Below are positions 9,273 through 17,658 of a DNA stretch of 64,000 bases, one piece after another. The notes under the pieces are model-generated. The model made no database searches and was not told where the DNA came from. It saw nothing but the letters and a program-made list of their open reading frames with translations. Position 1 is the stretch's first letter; each line of letters begins with the position of its first letter. Source of the DNA: Imperialibacter roseus (GTDB lineage: Bacteria; Bacteroidota; Bacteroidia; Cytophagales; Cyclobacteriaceae). The position numbers were made by a program, and so were the translations under genes. The stretch lies in contig NZ_CP136051.1 of NCBI RefSeq assembly GCF_032999765.1, positions 3,882,417-3,946,416 on the forward strand, read 5' to 3'.

Positions 9273-9911
9273 ATGAAAAAGGTAACTCAAATTCTCTGGC
9301 TGACTTTTTTATTTATCTCTGCAAATGCATTCTGTCAGGAATCCTCAATTACCTACATAATTATCCAAAAGGAAACCCTGCACAACATTAAATGCAGCAT
9401 CGACATTAGACTATCTGACAAAATTTCTGAAGGTGAGTTGAAGCGTTTAGCCTTAAAAATTAAAGCAGATTTGGGTCAAGAATTCGAACGAATATTCATA
9501 GTCTATTACCTACCCAATATGGAGGTTGGGGCTGGCGGATGGGCTACTACCCATTTCAATCCGACACTTGAGGTGAGAATCAATGGTCTAACGAAAGCTG
9601 AAGAAGCAAAACTTATTCAAGGAAGTGGCGGTGTCGATAGAAGGGACATAATAGGAATATGGTTGAACGAATCTCCTTTCATGGGTTCCTTGATGACTCT
9701 CTATCGAAAAAATGGGGCCGTCTACTTGGAAAATAAGTTTAAAGATGGCAGCGAATCAGTGGACGAGATGAAAGTCGAAAAAGTTGGAAATGAGAGTCGA
9801 TATACTGTAAAGGGAGACAATCCCTTTGGGGAATATTATCGAATAAACGCCAAAGGAGATATTGAAATGTGTGATAAAGAGGGTGTACTGTTTACAGCTA
9901 AGAAAAAATGA
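9273..9911 (+). CDS. Secreted protein of unknown function
   Basis: A 212-residue protein starting at the ATG of MKKVTQILWLTFLFISANAFCQ, a clear Sec signal peptide. An upstream in-frame ATG at 9198 would bury this signal and is less likely. The mature part has a first half with an IDIRLSDKISEGELKRLALKI segment, then GIWLNESPFMGSLMTLYRKNG and GEYYRINAKGDIEMCDKEG, which look like a small beta-sheet domain. I do not recognise a catalytic motif. Composition is more AT-rich than the preceding metabolic genes. Followed by a gene remnant on the opposite strand. Confidence 0.6.
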   Translation: MKKVTQILWLTFLFISANAFCQESSITYIIIQKETLHNIKCSIDIRLSDKISEGELKRLALKIKADLGQEFERIFIVYYLPNMEVGAGGWATTHFNPTLEVRINGLTKAEEAKLIQGSGGVDRRDIIGIWLNESPFMGSLMTLYRKNGAVYLENKFKDGSESVDEMKVEKVGNESRYTVKGDNPFGEYYRINAKGDIEMCDKEGVLFTAKKK

Positions 9912-9979
9912 TGTCGACTAACCTATCGAGTACTATCACTCCCTCGCAAAAATCTACTTTGGCAGCGGCGCATGGACAC

Positions 9980-10117
9980 CTACATTTCATTTAAAAGTTT
10001 AGTGATATTCAAATCTACCACCACCATACTGAGCATCCATGCGTCCACTTGCGAGAGGCCCTTTTCTTTTCTCAGGAATTTGATCATTTCATTCTCCGAC
10101 ATGTAGGTGCTGTTCAT
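9980..10117 (-). pseudogene. C-terminal remnant of an acetamidase/formamidase-like gene
   Basis: Reading the minus strand from 10117 gives 45 codons: MNSTYMSENEMIKFLRKEKG, then LSQVDAWMLSMVVVDLNITK and LLNEM. The pattern EMIxFLxxxKGLSxxDAWxLxxxVVDxNIT resembles the C-terminal helical part of the FmdA/AmdA family (usually 300-400 residues). The rest of that domain is missing, with a stop at 10142-10144 on the 5' side and the MNT/HEPN pair beginning at 10158. It is probably the decayed end of a gene truncated by the neighbouring module. The family call is from memory. Confidence 0.45.
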
Positions 10118-10157
10118 CCAAAATGGATTATTCGAATCACTTCACTACCTTTATTAC

Positions 10158-10493
10158 ATGTTCATTGTTGACTACATATCCAACAGAGAGAAGGAGTTCA
10201 GTAAAATTTGCTCAAAAAACCATGTGAGCAAGCTCTATGCTTTTGGCTCGTCAGTGAACAACAAGTTCAACAGGGAGAAGAGCGATATTGATCTGCTCGT
10301 ACAAATAGATGAAGCTGACCCAGTCATAAAGGGAAGCCTGCTGCTTGATTTTTTGGAAGATGCTGAGCTTTTTTTTGGCAGACGAGTTGACATGCTCACC
10401 GATCAGCCGATCAAGAATAAAATACTGGCGGAAAACATTGAACGTACTAAAGTGCTGATCTATGACAGAGAAAAGCAAAAAGTACCTGCTTGA
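10158..10493 (+). CDS. mntA: MNT nucleotidyltransferase antitoxin (MntA-type), copy 1
   Basis: A 111-residue minimal nucleotidyltransferase. The catalytic GSx10DxD signature is intact: GSSVNNKFNREKSDID, with Asp43 and Asp45. In characterised HepT/MntA pairs this enzyme AMPylates a tyrosine of the HEPN RNase and so neutralises it. The start is the ATG giving MFIVDYISNREKEF, which matches the second copy at 47661-47996 in length (111) and position; the upstream ATG at 10107 would add 17 residues with no counterpart. The gene overlaps the HEPN gene by 32 nt, again as in copy 2. Confidence 0.88.
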   Translation: MFIVDYISNREKEFSKICSKNHVSKLYAFGSSVNNKFNREKSDIDLLVQIDEADPVIKGSLLLDFLEDAELFFGRRVDMLTDQPIKNKILAENIERTKVLIYDREKQKVPA

Positions 10494-10806
10494 CATTCTT
10501 AACTCAATAGCCCTTGTTGAGGAATTCGTTAAGGAATGCAAAAGCTTCGACATCTACATTCAGGATTCAAAGACTAAAAGTGCAGTTGAAAGGCAACTTG
10601 GAATTATTGGTGAGGCCGTCAATCTATACCAAAAGTCTGCACCCAATTACCCGCTAGAAAACAACTCAAAAATCATCACTTTCCGGAACTGGCTTATTCA
10701 TGCCTATGATGCCATCGATAACACAACTGTTTGGGCAGTCATTCAAATTCACTTGCCAATTCTGAAAGAAGAAATTCGCATTCGGTTAAGAGAAGTCAAC
10801 AACTAA
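10462..10806 (+). CDS. hepT: HEPN ribonuclease toxin (HepT-type), copy 1
   Basis: A 114-residue all-helical HEPN protein (DUF86 family). The RX4HXY motif is complete: RNWLIHAY, with Arg75, His80 and Tyr82. Arg and His form the RNase site and Tyr is the residue AMPylated by MntA in studied systems. ERQLGIIGEAV is the other conserved helix. It overlaps the 3' end of mntA by 32 nt, which implies translational coupling. Such pairs act as toxin-antitoxin or anti-phage modules. This copy looks fully functional, unlike the paralog at 47354-47692. Confidence 0.9.
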   Translation: MTEKSKKYLLDILNSIALVEEFVKECKSFDIYIQDSKTKSAVERQLGIIGEAVNLYQKSAPNYPLENNSKIITFRNWLIHAYDAIDNTTVWAVIQIHLPILKEEIRIRLREVNN

Positions 10807-10852
10807 GGGAATGAAAAGTGATGCCACTAGCTTTCGCTGTGGGCACCTCCCC

Positions 10853-13246
10853 TCACTCATACCTCAGCGCATCTACCGGATTGGCTTTAGCGGATTTAAG
10901 CGTATGGTAGCTGATTGTCGCCAGGGCAATGGCGACGGCAATGACCATCGACACAATAAAAACCACTGGGTTGATGTCGATGTGATAAGCAAAGTTATCC
11001 AACCACCTGCCAAGAAAAAGCCATGCAAGCGGCGTCATGATCACAAAGGCTATCAGAATGAGTAACACAAAGCTTTTGCTCAGGCCAAACATGATATTGA
11101 TCACCGAAGCGCCCAGCACTTTCCTGATACCTATTTCCTTGATCCTCCTCTCGGTAGTGATGGCAGCCAAACCAAACAGCCCCATACAGGCGATAAGGAT
11201 GGCCAACACGCCCATGATAGTCACCACAGCGCTCATTTGTTTATCGGAGCGGTAGAGCTCCTCAAAATGAGCATCCAGAAAGGTGTACTCCAGTGGAAAC
11301 CTGCCAACATGTTTCGTCCACACTTCGTCCAGTTCCTTAAGGGCTACGTCAATGTTTTGTCCATTGATTTTCACTGACATTTCCTGATAGCCCCATTCAG
11401 GGTGCACCACCATCGACAGCGTGTTAACAGCATAATGCAACGAATTGAAGTTGAAATCTTCGGTCACTCCGATAATTGTTCCCAGCGAGTCGTTGTGAAA
11501 CCATCCGTGGCCCGCCTTCGCTCCAATTGGCTGAGACAAATTCAGGTCTTTGGCCAGCGACTCATTGATGATGAACGACATGCCATTGTCTTGTGCATAT
11601 TCCTTCGAGAAACCTCTCCCTTCTTTCAGTTTTATGCCAAATACTTCAAGGAAATCGTAATCCACATTCACATTGGAAGGTGTAATATCCATTACTCCTG
11701 AATCCGACTTGTACTTAAAGCCCCACTGGTGAAAATTGTTGCCCAGTCGCTGACCGGAGGCCGTTACGCCAAGAATGTCGGTTTGGTTGAGCAAGTCACT
11801 TTTGATCAGGTCAAACTTCTTGTTAGCATCCCCATTCAGGCTTACCTGCACAATGTGATCCTTATCGAAGCCAATGTCTTTGTTTTGCATGAAGCTGAGC
11901 TGCTGCAACACCACGAAGGTGCTCACAATCATGGCCAATGCCAGACCAAACTGCACTACTATCAGCGAGTTTCCCAGCCACGACTTACCACTCTTTACAT
12001 TTGCTCCTTTAATGATGCTGACGGTCTTAAATGAGGCCATAAAAAGTGCGGGGTAAATCCCACCAATCAACCCCAACATCAAAGTAATGAAGAAAAGCCC
12101 GCCCCAAAATGAGGGTTGCCCAAGGTAGGAAAGCAAGCTCAGCTCCCTGCCAATCAGTGTATTCAAAAAGGGAATAAGGAGGAGATCCAGGAACAGCGCC
12201 AGGAACAACGCCAGAAAAGCCAAAATGGTTGACTCAATAAGGAATTGAGAAAATAGCTGACCTTTTTTGGCTCCAATTGACTTGCGGATACCCACTTCTT
12301 TGAATCGGTAGGAGGCCCGAGCTGTGACCAGATTGGTAAAGTTGACTCCCGCAATGAGTAGTATGAAAATTCCAACCAGCTCAAACGTGCCAATGTACTC
12401 GCCATTGAATTTTCGGTAGTCGTGGTAGTCGTGCTCAATATCTATGGAGCCCAAATGCACATCTGTCAATGGCTGCAAAAATAACTTGTAGTAGTCCAGA
12501 ATATTTTCACCACCATGCTTAAGGAGAAAATCGTTGAACCCGGCAGACATCTCCTCTACGTTTGTACCCGGGTGCAGCTCAAGGTAGGTCACCATCCAGT
12601 TACTGCCCCAGGCGGTATTAAGGCCCGGATTGTCTTTGACGATGGTTGCCATCGAAACAAGCACCTCGAATTGCAAATGTGAGTTTTCGGGCACATCCTT
12701 CATTATCCCGGTAATCTTGTATGACTTATCGCCCCACGTCACCACCTCCCCCATCACGTCTTTTCTCTCAAAAAGCTTCATCGCTAACCCCTCAGTTACT
12801 ACCATGGTAAGTGGGTCGTTCAACGCATTTTCCCTATCACCCTCAACTACGCCAAAGTCAAACATCCGGAGAAAAGTGCTGTCCACATTGGCTCCCATTT
12901 TAACTTTTATCTTTCTTTCACCCACCTCAAGCAGCATATTGTCGTTTCCCATGAACCGGGCATACCGCTTCACCTGAGGGAAATCCTGCTGCATGAACGG
13001 CCCCATGCCCGGCATAGAAAGGGCCACTTTTTGAGTGTTGGTACCAGGAAAGCTCTGAATCTCATCGAGCCGGTAAATGTTTTCCTTTAGCGAATGGAAT
13101 TGATCGAAGCTGGTTTCATCCTGAATAAACAGGTAGATGACGATGGACGCCGCCAACCCAATAGCCAGGCTGAAAACGTTAATGAAACTAAAGAGCTTTT
13201 GCTTGAGAAGATTGCGAAAAGCAATGAGGAGGTAGTTTTTGATCAT
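10853..13246 (-). CDS. ABC transporter permease, MacB/FtsX-like
   Basis: A 797-residue inner-membrane permease. The N-terminus MIKNYLLIAFRNLLKQKLFS, followed by FINVFSLAIGLAASIVIYLF, is the first transmembrane segment of the Bacteroidota MacB-like permease family. A large periplasmic domain (about 50-280) precedes FtsX membrane blocks near residues 285-430 and 675-790. The protein has two FtsX halves in one chain. The ATPase partner is not adjacent, which is common for these genes in Bacteroidota. Likely exports or mechanically transduces an unknown substrate; antimicrobial export is possible but unproven. Confidence 0.85.
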   Translation of the reverse strand: MIKNYLLIAFRNLLKQKLFSFINVFSLAIGLAASIVIYLFIQDETSFDQFHSLKENIYRLDEIQSFPGTNTQKVALSMPGMGPFMQQDFPQVKRYARFMGNDNMLLEVGERKIKVKMGANVDSTFLRMFDFGVVEGDRENALNDPLTMVVTEGLAMKLFERKDVMGEVVTWGDKSYKITGIMKDVPENSHLQFEVLVSMATIVKDNPGLNTAWGSNWMVTYLELHPGTNVEEMSAGFNDFLLKHGGENILDYYKLFLQPLTDVHLGSIDIEHDYHDYRKFNGEYIGTFELVGIFILLIAGVNFTNLVTARASYRFKEVGIRKSIGAKKGQLFSQFLIESTILAFLALFLALFLDLLLIPFLNTLIGRELSLLSYLGQPSFWGGLFFITLMLGLIGGIYPALFMASFKTVSIIKGANVKSGKSWLGNSLIVVQFGLALAMIVSTFVVLQQLSFMQNKDIGFDKDHIVQVSLNGDANKKFDLIKSDLLNQTDILGVTASGQRLGNNFHQWGFKYKSDSGVMDITPSNVNVDYDFLEVFGIKLKEGRGFSKEYAQDNGMSFIINESLAKDLNLSQPIGAKAGHGWFHNDSLGTIIGVTEDFNFNSLHYAVNTLSMVVHPEWGYQEMSVKINGQNIDVALKELDEVWTKHVGRFPLEYTFLDAHFEELYRSDKQMSAVVTIMGVLAILIACMGLFGLAAITTERRIKEIGIRKVLGASVINIMFGLSKSFVLLILIAFVIMTPLAWLFLGRWLDNFAYHIDINPVVFIVSMVIAVAIALATISYHTLKSAKANPVDALRYE

Positions 13247-13392
13247 GGAAGGGATTGATTAGTTATTGAAATTTACTCGCTTCTAATCAAATGGTTACAT
13301 GGTTAAGGCCTTTTGACACTTCTTTTACACTCTTTTTACATAACCTGTCCTCAACAGGCAACACTTGAGGGCTTGGAAAGCTCAGCAAAACT

Positions 13393-14406
13393 CTAGAGGC
13401 TCGCCTTCCATTGCTCAGGAGTCACCCCAGTCCATTTCTTAAAAGCTTTAAAGAAAGAGTTGGGGTCAGAAAACCCACATTCAAAAGCAATTTCTTTTAA
13501 GCTTAGTTGGTCGTTGCGGAGCAGTTGGCAAGCCAATGCTTTTCTCGCCCGGTCAATCACCTGCTGGAAGTTTGTTTGCTCACTACGTAGCTTCCGCTGC
13601 AAGCTTCGCTCGCTCAACGAGAAATGGTCGGCTGCCACTTTTAAGTCGGGGGTGTTTTTGATACTTTTCTTTATATAAGCCTCAAGCTGGCTACTGAATA
13701 ACTCTTGCTCTCGCCCTTGCCGGGCATTCTGCTCAAGGTACTGTTTCAAATGCTCCCACAGCTGTGGGTTGGCGAATGGCAATGGTCGAAGAAAAACATC
13801 CGCTTTGAACACCAGGGTACAACCGTCGCCCATCAACGGGTCAACGCCTACAGTTCTCCTCATTACCTTCCGCTCAGGTCCGGGCAACTCGTAAGGAAGG
13901 GTAAGCGACACAGGCTCGGCAATTTCAGCATCGAACCACTCTTTTACTATCCTCATCATTCCATAAAGAAACATTTCGATAGCCACTTGAAAAGGGCGTT
14001 GTTTCCAAAGGCCCGGCTCTGTTGTAGTTATTGTGGAGGCAATGTACTCCCCCCTCCTTTCAATGGATGGGCTAAAAATGCTATTTAGCTTACCGTAGTA
14101 TTTGTAAAACGCCTCAGACACATTCTGCAGTGTTGGGCTCACCTGCACCAGCTGACCCAGTGCACCCAGCATATTAATTTGCCCCAACGAAAAGTGCTTA
14201 TACTCAATATCGAAGGCCATTTGCCCATCGGGGTAATGTGTAGCCACGTGGTCAATGATCCGAAAGAACATTTCAGCGGGTATCATGTCGTCGGTGGGCA
14301 ACGACTCCAGCAAAATGTAATCCGGAGAATTTTGCAACAAATGACCATACCCAGCCACCTCTACCTTCTTCATCAGGTGCTTTACAATATTGGCTGATAT
14401 CATCAT
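13393..14406 (-). CDS. AraC-family transcriptional regulator
   Basis: A DNA-binding regulator with a PF12625-type (AraC arabinose-binding-like) N-terminal domain and a C-terminal double HTH of about 100 residues, ending in FECGFSDPNSFFKAFKKWTGVTPEQW. I chose the ATG at 14406 (MMISANIVKHLMKK, 337 residues) because family members begin at this point; a GTG at 14472 would add 22 unrelated-looking residues. It is divergent from the FAD monooxygenase gene that starts at 14513, so that gene is the natural regulatory target. Ligand unknown. Confidence 0.85.
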   Translation of the reverse strand: MMISANIVKHLMKKVEVAGYGHLLQNSPDYILLESLPTDDMIPAEMFFRIIDHVATHYPDGQMAFDIEYKHFSLGQINMLGALGQLVQVSPTLQNVSEAFYKYYGKLNSIFSPSIERRGEYIASTITTTEPGLWKQRPFQVAIEMFLYGMMRIVKEWFDAEIAEPVSLTLPYELPGPERKVMRRTVGVDPLMGDGCTLVFKADVFLRPLPFANPQLWEHLKQYLEQNARQGREQELFSSQLEAYIKKSIKNTPDLKVAADHFSLSERSLQRKLRSEQTNFQQVIDRARKALACQLLRNDQLSLKEIAFECGFSDPNSFFKAFKKWTGVTPEQWKASL

Positions 14407-14512
14407 GGGCGTCAATTTAACTACTTTGTCGTGATTGGCAAGTGCTTTGGCGGGTTTGGAACATTCCAGCACTGCTCTTTGCCGTAAAATTGCATAACCA
14501 AATTATTAAAAC

Positions 14513-15649
14513 ATGAAGGCAGTAATAGCAGGTGGCGGAATAGGTGGGTTAACGACCGCCATCGCACTGGAAAAGCTCGGGCACGAAGTAGAAGTATATG
14601 AAGCAGCATCGGAGTTCAAATCTGTGGGCGCCGGTCTTGGTCTGGCAGCGAATGCTGTCAAAGCATTTGACCATCTGGGCCTGAAGGGCGAAGTGCTTGC
14701 CGCAGGTCAGCTACTTCCCAGCGCAAAACTTTTGACCAAAGAGGGAGCTGTCATTACTCAGGTAGATTCACTAAAAATAAGCGCAAAATATGGTGTTGAT
14801 AACTTTGCTATTCACCGTGCCGACCTGCACGCAGTATTACTCAAAAACCTTAAGAAAACTAAACTCGTCACCGGAAAAAAAGCGGAGATCTGCAGTGAAA
14901 GCGCATCTGGCGTCGAAGTAAAGTTTACTGACGGAACCTCAGCCTCCGGCGATTTTTTAATAGCCGCTGACGGCATTCACTCCCAAATAAGGAGGCAGTT
15001 TTTACCAAAGTCGGCACCACGGTATGCCGGCTACACCTGCTGGAGAGCTGTGGTTCCGCAACCCAAAAAACGGATAGAGTTGCCTTCAGAAACATGGGGA
15101 GAAGGCGCACGATTTGGCATCGTTCCATTGAAGGATGATAGGATTTACTGGTTTGCCTGCCTCAACGCAAGGCAACATGACCTGTCGGTGCGGAACTTCA
15201 AAAAAGGAAACCTCCTATGGCACTTCGACGACTTCCATGAACCAGTGGCAGAGCTGATCCAGCGTGCAGCTCAGGAAGACATCATCTGGGGTGACATCAT
15301 CGACCTGGCTCCGATCGATAAGTTTGCTTTTGGTAAGGTGCTGCTAGCAGGCGATGCAGGTCACGCTACCACACCCAATATGGGACAGGGGGCCTGCCAG
15401 GCGATTGAAGATGCAGCGTTTCTTTACTCGATCCTGCGAGGCGGCGGAACCATTGAGGAGAAATTCCGTCGATTCGAAAAGGTCAGGAAGCCACGAACCA
15501 AAAAGATCGTCGAAAACTCATGGCGAATAGGTCGGGTGGCTCAATGGGAAAAGCCCTGGGCAGCCGGGCTGCGCAACAAGCTATTTAGTATGGTTCCACA
15601 AAGCGTTCAGGAAAAGCAGCTGTCGTTTTTATACGAGGTGGAGTTCTAG
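14513..15649 (+). CDS. FAD-dependent monooxygenase (PHBH/salicylate hydroxylase-like)
   Basis: A 378-residue group A flavoprotein hydroxylase. The N-terminal dinucleotide fold reads AGGGIGGLTTAIALEKLGHE, the middle DG motif is AADGIHSQIRRQF (about residues 150-162), and the GD motif is LLAGDAGHATTPNMGQGACQ (about 277-296). Such enzymes hydroxylate aromatic or other hydrophobic substrates with NAD(P)H and O2; some related members epoxidise or oxidise antibiotics. An AraC regulator is divergent. The stop codon lies inside the 9-bp direct repeat that flanks a small inserted element, so the insertion is right at the gene's end without changing the protein. Confidence 0.85.
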   Translation: MKAVIAGGGIGGLTTAIALEKLGHEVEVYEAASEFKSVGAGLGLAANAVKAFDHLGLKGEVLAAGQLLPSAKLLTKEGAVITQVDSLKISAKYGVDNFAIHRADLHAVLLKNLKKTKLVTGKKAEICSESASGVEVKFTDGTSASGDFLIAADGIHSQIRRQFLPKSAPRYAGYTCWRAVVPQPKKRIELPSETWGEGARFGIVPLKDDRIYWFACLNARQHDLSVRNFKKGNLLWHFDDFHEPVAELIQRAAQEDIIWGDIIDLAPIDKFAFGKVLLAGDAGHATTPNMGQGACQAIEDAAFLYSILRGGGTIEEKFRRFEKVRKPRTKKIVENSWRIGRVAQWEKPWAAGLRNKLFSMVPQSVQEKQLSFLYEVEF

Positions 15650-15652
15650 GTG

Positions 15653-15814
15653 CAGGGCAAACGCATTTAAAACAAAAAGGAGTTAAATTTTTTTCAAAGC
15701 TTTTTTTTACCCCGACCCTTAAGGGTGAAACAGCTTTGAAATTCATCTTTCCCTTTAGGGCTAGGGTAAAAAGAAGAATTTCGAAGCCAAATGGTTTTAA
15801 ATGCGTTTGCCCTG
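15653..15814. mobile_element. MITE-like insertion with perfect 21-bp terminal inverted repeats
   Basis: CAGGGCAAACGCATTTAAAAC at 15653-15673 is repeated in perfect inverted form at 15794-15814. The 9-bp direct repeat GTTCTAGGT flanks the element at 15643-15651 and 15815-15823, as expected of a target-site duplication. There is no ORF inside. The interior carries two conserved cores (TTTACCCCGACCCTTAAGGG, and an inverted TTACCCTAGCCCTAAAGGG) with a middle arm able to pair with both flanking arms. Classified as non-autonomous; the transposase is not in the window. Confidence 0.75.
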
Positions 15815-15893
15815 GTTCTAGGTATATGTAAGTGAACTGTTTGGGAAACATTTAGTATATTCATCTGCAATAGTCAAGGCATAAACAGGTGTA

Positions 15894-17075
15894 TTGAAAC
15901 TTCTTCTACCTATTTTCATATCGCTTGTGTCAATCAAGGCATTGGCGCAAGAGGGAGGCACTGATATTGTTATCGGAAAATCGCACGTCATTCATTCCAA
16001 AATCCTGAATGAAAAACGGCACTATGCCGTATATCTTCCTGATGGCTATAGTAATAAGTCTTCTCATCCGAAGAACTATCCCGTGATGTATGTGCTGGAT
16101 GGTGAAAGTCACTTTCACAGTGCAAGCGGCATTGTTGATGTCAGGTCACCGTTTTACCTCCCACAAATGATCGTCGTAGCGATTGGCAACACCGATAGGT
16201 GGCGGGATTTGACACCCACCAGCAACGATTCGTTGGCGGGAAGTCCAAATAGTGGAGTAAAAACCACCGGTGGCGGGGAGGCGTTTCTTAAGTTTATCGA
16301 GAAAGAGTTGGTTCCTCATATTGAAGAAACCTATCGAACAACTCCATACAGGCTATTTGTAGGCCATTCACTTGGCGGGTTAACGGCTTTATATTCTGCC
16401 TATTTCCAGCCGAAATTATTCAACGCCTATATTGTGATCGACCCGAGTCTGCAGTGGGATCATTTCCTGATGCTAAAAAAATTTGAGGAGGAAGCAATGC
16501 AAACAAAACTCGCCAACAAATCTTTTTTTATTAGCGAGTCAAAAAGAAAGCCCGAGGAGAATCCTGCCTTTCCAGAATTCTATACCGCATTTGATAAAAT
16601 GCTCGATATATTTCGTGCTTCTAAAACGCCAGGATTGAGGTGGAGACACGAAGAATACAAAAGCGAAACCCATGGTTCTGTACCCCTTTTGGCTGAAATT
16701 GCGGGGCTGGACTTTATTTTCGACAACTACCGAATCAACATCGAGTCGGACAGCCCGGAAGCAGCAAAATTAAAAACGCACTTTGAGCGGTTCTCCGAAG
16801 ATCTCCATTTTTCATTTCCACCACCTGAAGTAGTCGTTAACGTCATGGCCTACAACTTTATGGTTCGAAAAGAATACGACAAGGCACTTGAATGCTACCT
16901 CTTGAATATTGAAAACTATCCTAAAAGCAGCTCCGCTTATCTGACAGTCGGCGACATATACCGGGACAAAAAAGGAGATCGGAAAAAGGCCCTGGAATAT
17001 TACGAAAGATACCTGAAAATTAATCCTGGTGCGACTATGGTGAAAAACCGGATCAGATCATTAGGTCAACAATGA
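15894..17075 (+). CDS. Secreted esterase (alpha/beta hydrolase) with C-terminal TPR
   Basis: A 393-residue protein starting at TTG with the signal peptide MKLLLPIFISLVSIKALAQ. The hydrolase domain resembles putative esterases (PF00756, IroE/BesA-like): YPVMYVLDGESHF near the start and the nucleophile elbow FVGHSLGGLTALYSA (Ser at about residue 162). A His in KSETHGSVP and an Asp in YIVIDPSLQWD are triad candidates. Residues about 315-393 form TPR-like repeats (MVRKEYDKALECYL; KKALEYYERYLKINP). Probably a periplasmic ester hydrolase of the siderophore/xenobiotic type; substrate unknown. It overlaps the next gene by 4 nt (ATGA). Confidence 0.8.
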   Translation: MKLLLPIFISLVSIKALAQEGGTDIVIGKSHVIHSKILNEKRHYAVYLPDGYSNKSSHPKNYPVMYVLDGESHFHSASGIVDVRSPFYLPQMIVVAIGNTDRWRDLTPTSNDSLAGSPNSGVKTTGGGEAFLKFIEKELVPHIEETYRTTPYRLFVGHSLGGLTALYSAYFQPKLFNAYIVIDPSLQWDHFLMLKKFEEEAMQTKLANKSFFISESKRKPEENPAFPEFYTAFDKMLDIFRASKTPGLRWRHEEYKSETHGSVPLLAEIAGLDFIFDNYRINIESDSPEAAKLKTHFERFSEDLHFSFPPPEVVVNVMAYNFMVRKEYDKALECYLLNIENYPKSSSAYLTVGDIYRDKKGDRKKALEYYERYLKINPGATMVKNRIRSLGQQ

Positions 17076-17425
17076 CTAACTTTCCTCTGAAATTATTACC
17101 TAACCATAAAAACGCAATTGTTTCCGAAAGAAAGCTGCGGGAATATTGTTTGAATAAAGACCACCCTACCGGTAAATATAAAGCGAGAGTTTTTGAAGCA
17201 GTATTAGGCCTTACAGAAGACGATGTTGGAGTACTTATCAATGCAATTCTTGAGGGCATTGCTATATCTGAAGTTCATGAAAAGTTAGCAGACAAGTTTG
17301 GTAGGCGCTATTCCGTTCCAATCAATATACGTATCTTTGATAAAGAAGCGCTGTTGATTACGGGTTGGATAATTCCAAATAGTGAACAATTTCCAAAGCT
17401 TACATCCTGTTACTTAAAAGTATAG
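17072..17425 (+). CDS. DUF6883-like small protein
   Basis: A 117-residue protein with the pattern KLREYCLNKDHPTGKYKARVF, then LGLTEDDVG and, near the end, TGWIIPNSEQFPKLTSCYL. The combination LxNxxHPxGxxKAxxFxxxLG with GWIIP...P-x-L-T-x-C-Y matches what I know of DUF6883. It starts in the stop codon of the esterase gene (ATGA) and is followed 3 nt later by a DUF4926 gene. This pair recurs in bacteria as a compact module whose function is unclear; a toxin/immunity or toxin-antitoxin role is a possibility only. Confidence 0.65.
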   Translation: MTNFPLKLLPNHKNAIVSERKLREYCLNKDHPTGKYKARVFEAVLGLTEDDVGVLINAILEGIAISEVHEKLADKFGRRYSVPINIRIFDKEALLITGWIIPNSEQFPKLTSCYLKV

Positions 17426-17428
17426 GTA

Positions 17429-17653
17429 ATGAAAAAACCAAAAATAAAACTACTGGACACCGTTGCGCTCGTTAAAGATATGCCTGAGTTTGGTCTGGTG
17501 TCGGGGCAGGTTGGAACCGTAGTTGAGGTTCACAACAGTTCAGCCTTTGAAATTGAATTTGCGAACTTGAAGGGCGAGACAATTGCAGAAATACCCCTTG
17601 CAGCAAACGATATTATGCTACTTCACTACGAAAAAGAGCTGGCAAATAGTTAA
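17429..17653 (+). CDS. DUF4926 small protein
   Basis: A 74-residue protein. KLLDTVALVKDMPEFGLVSG, then QVGTVVEV and FEIEFANLKGETIAEIPL match the DUF4926 pattern (LLDxVAL...GL..G..GTVVEV...VEF...G.....L). It is predicted to be a small SH3-like beta barrel. Its tight spacing to the DUF6883 gene (3 nt) shows co-translation. It ends only 5 nt from the convergent FGE gene. Function unknown; the paired arrangement suggests that it regulates or neutralises its partner. Confidence 0.7.
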   Translation: MKKPKIKLLDTVALVKDMPEFGLVSGQVGTVVEVHNSSAFEIEFANLKGETIAEIPLAANDIMLLHYEKELANS

Positions 17654-17658
17654 TTTTT

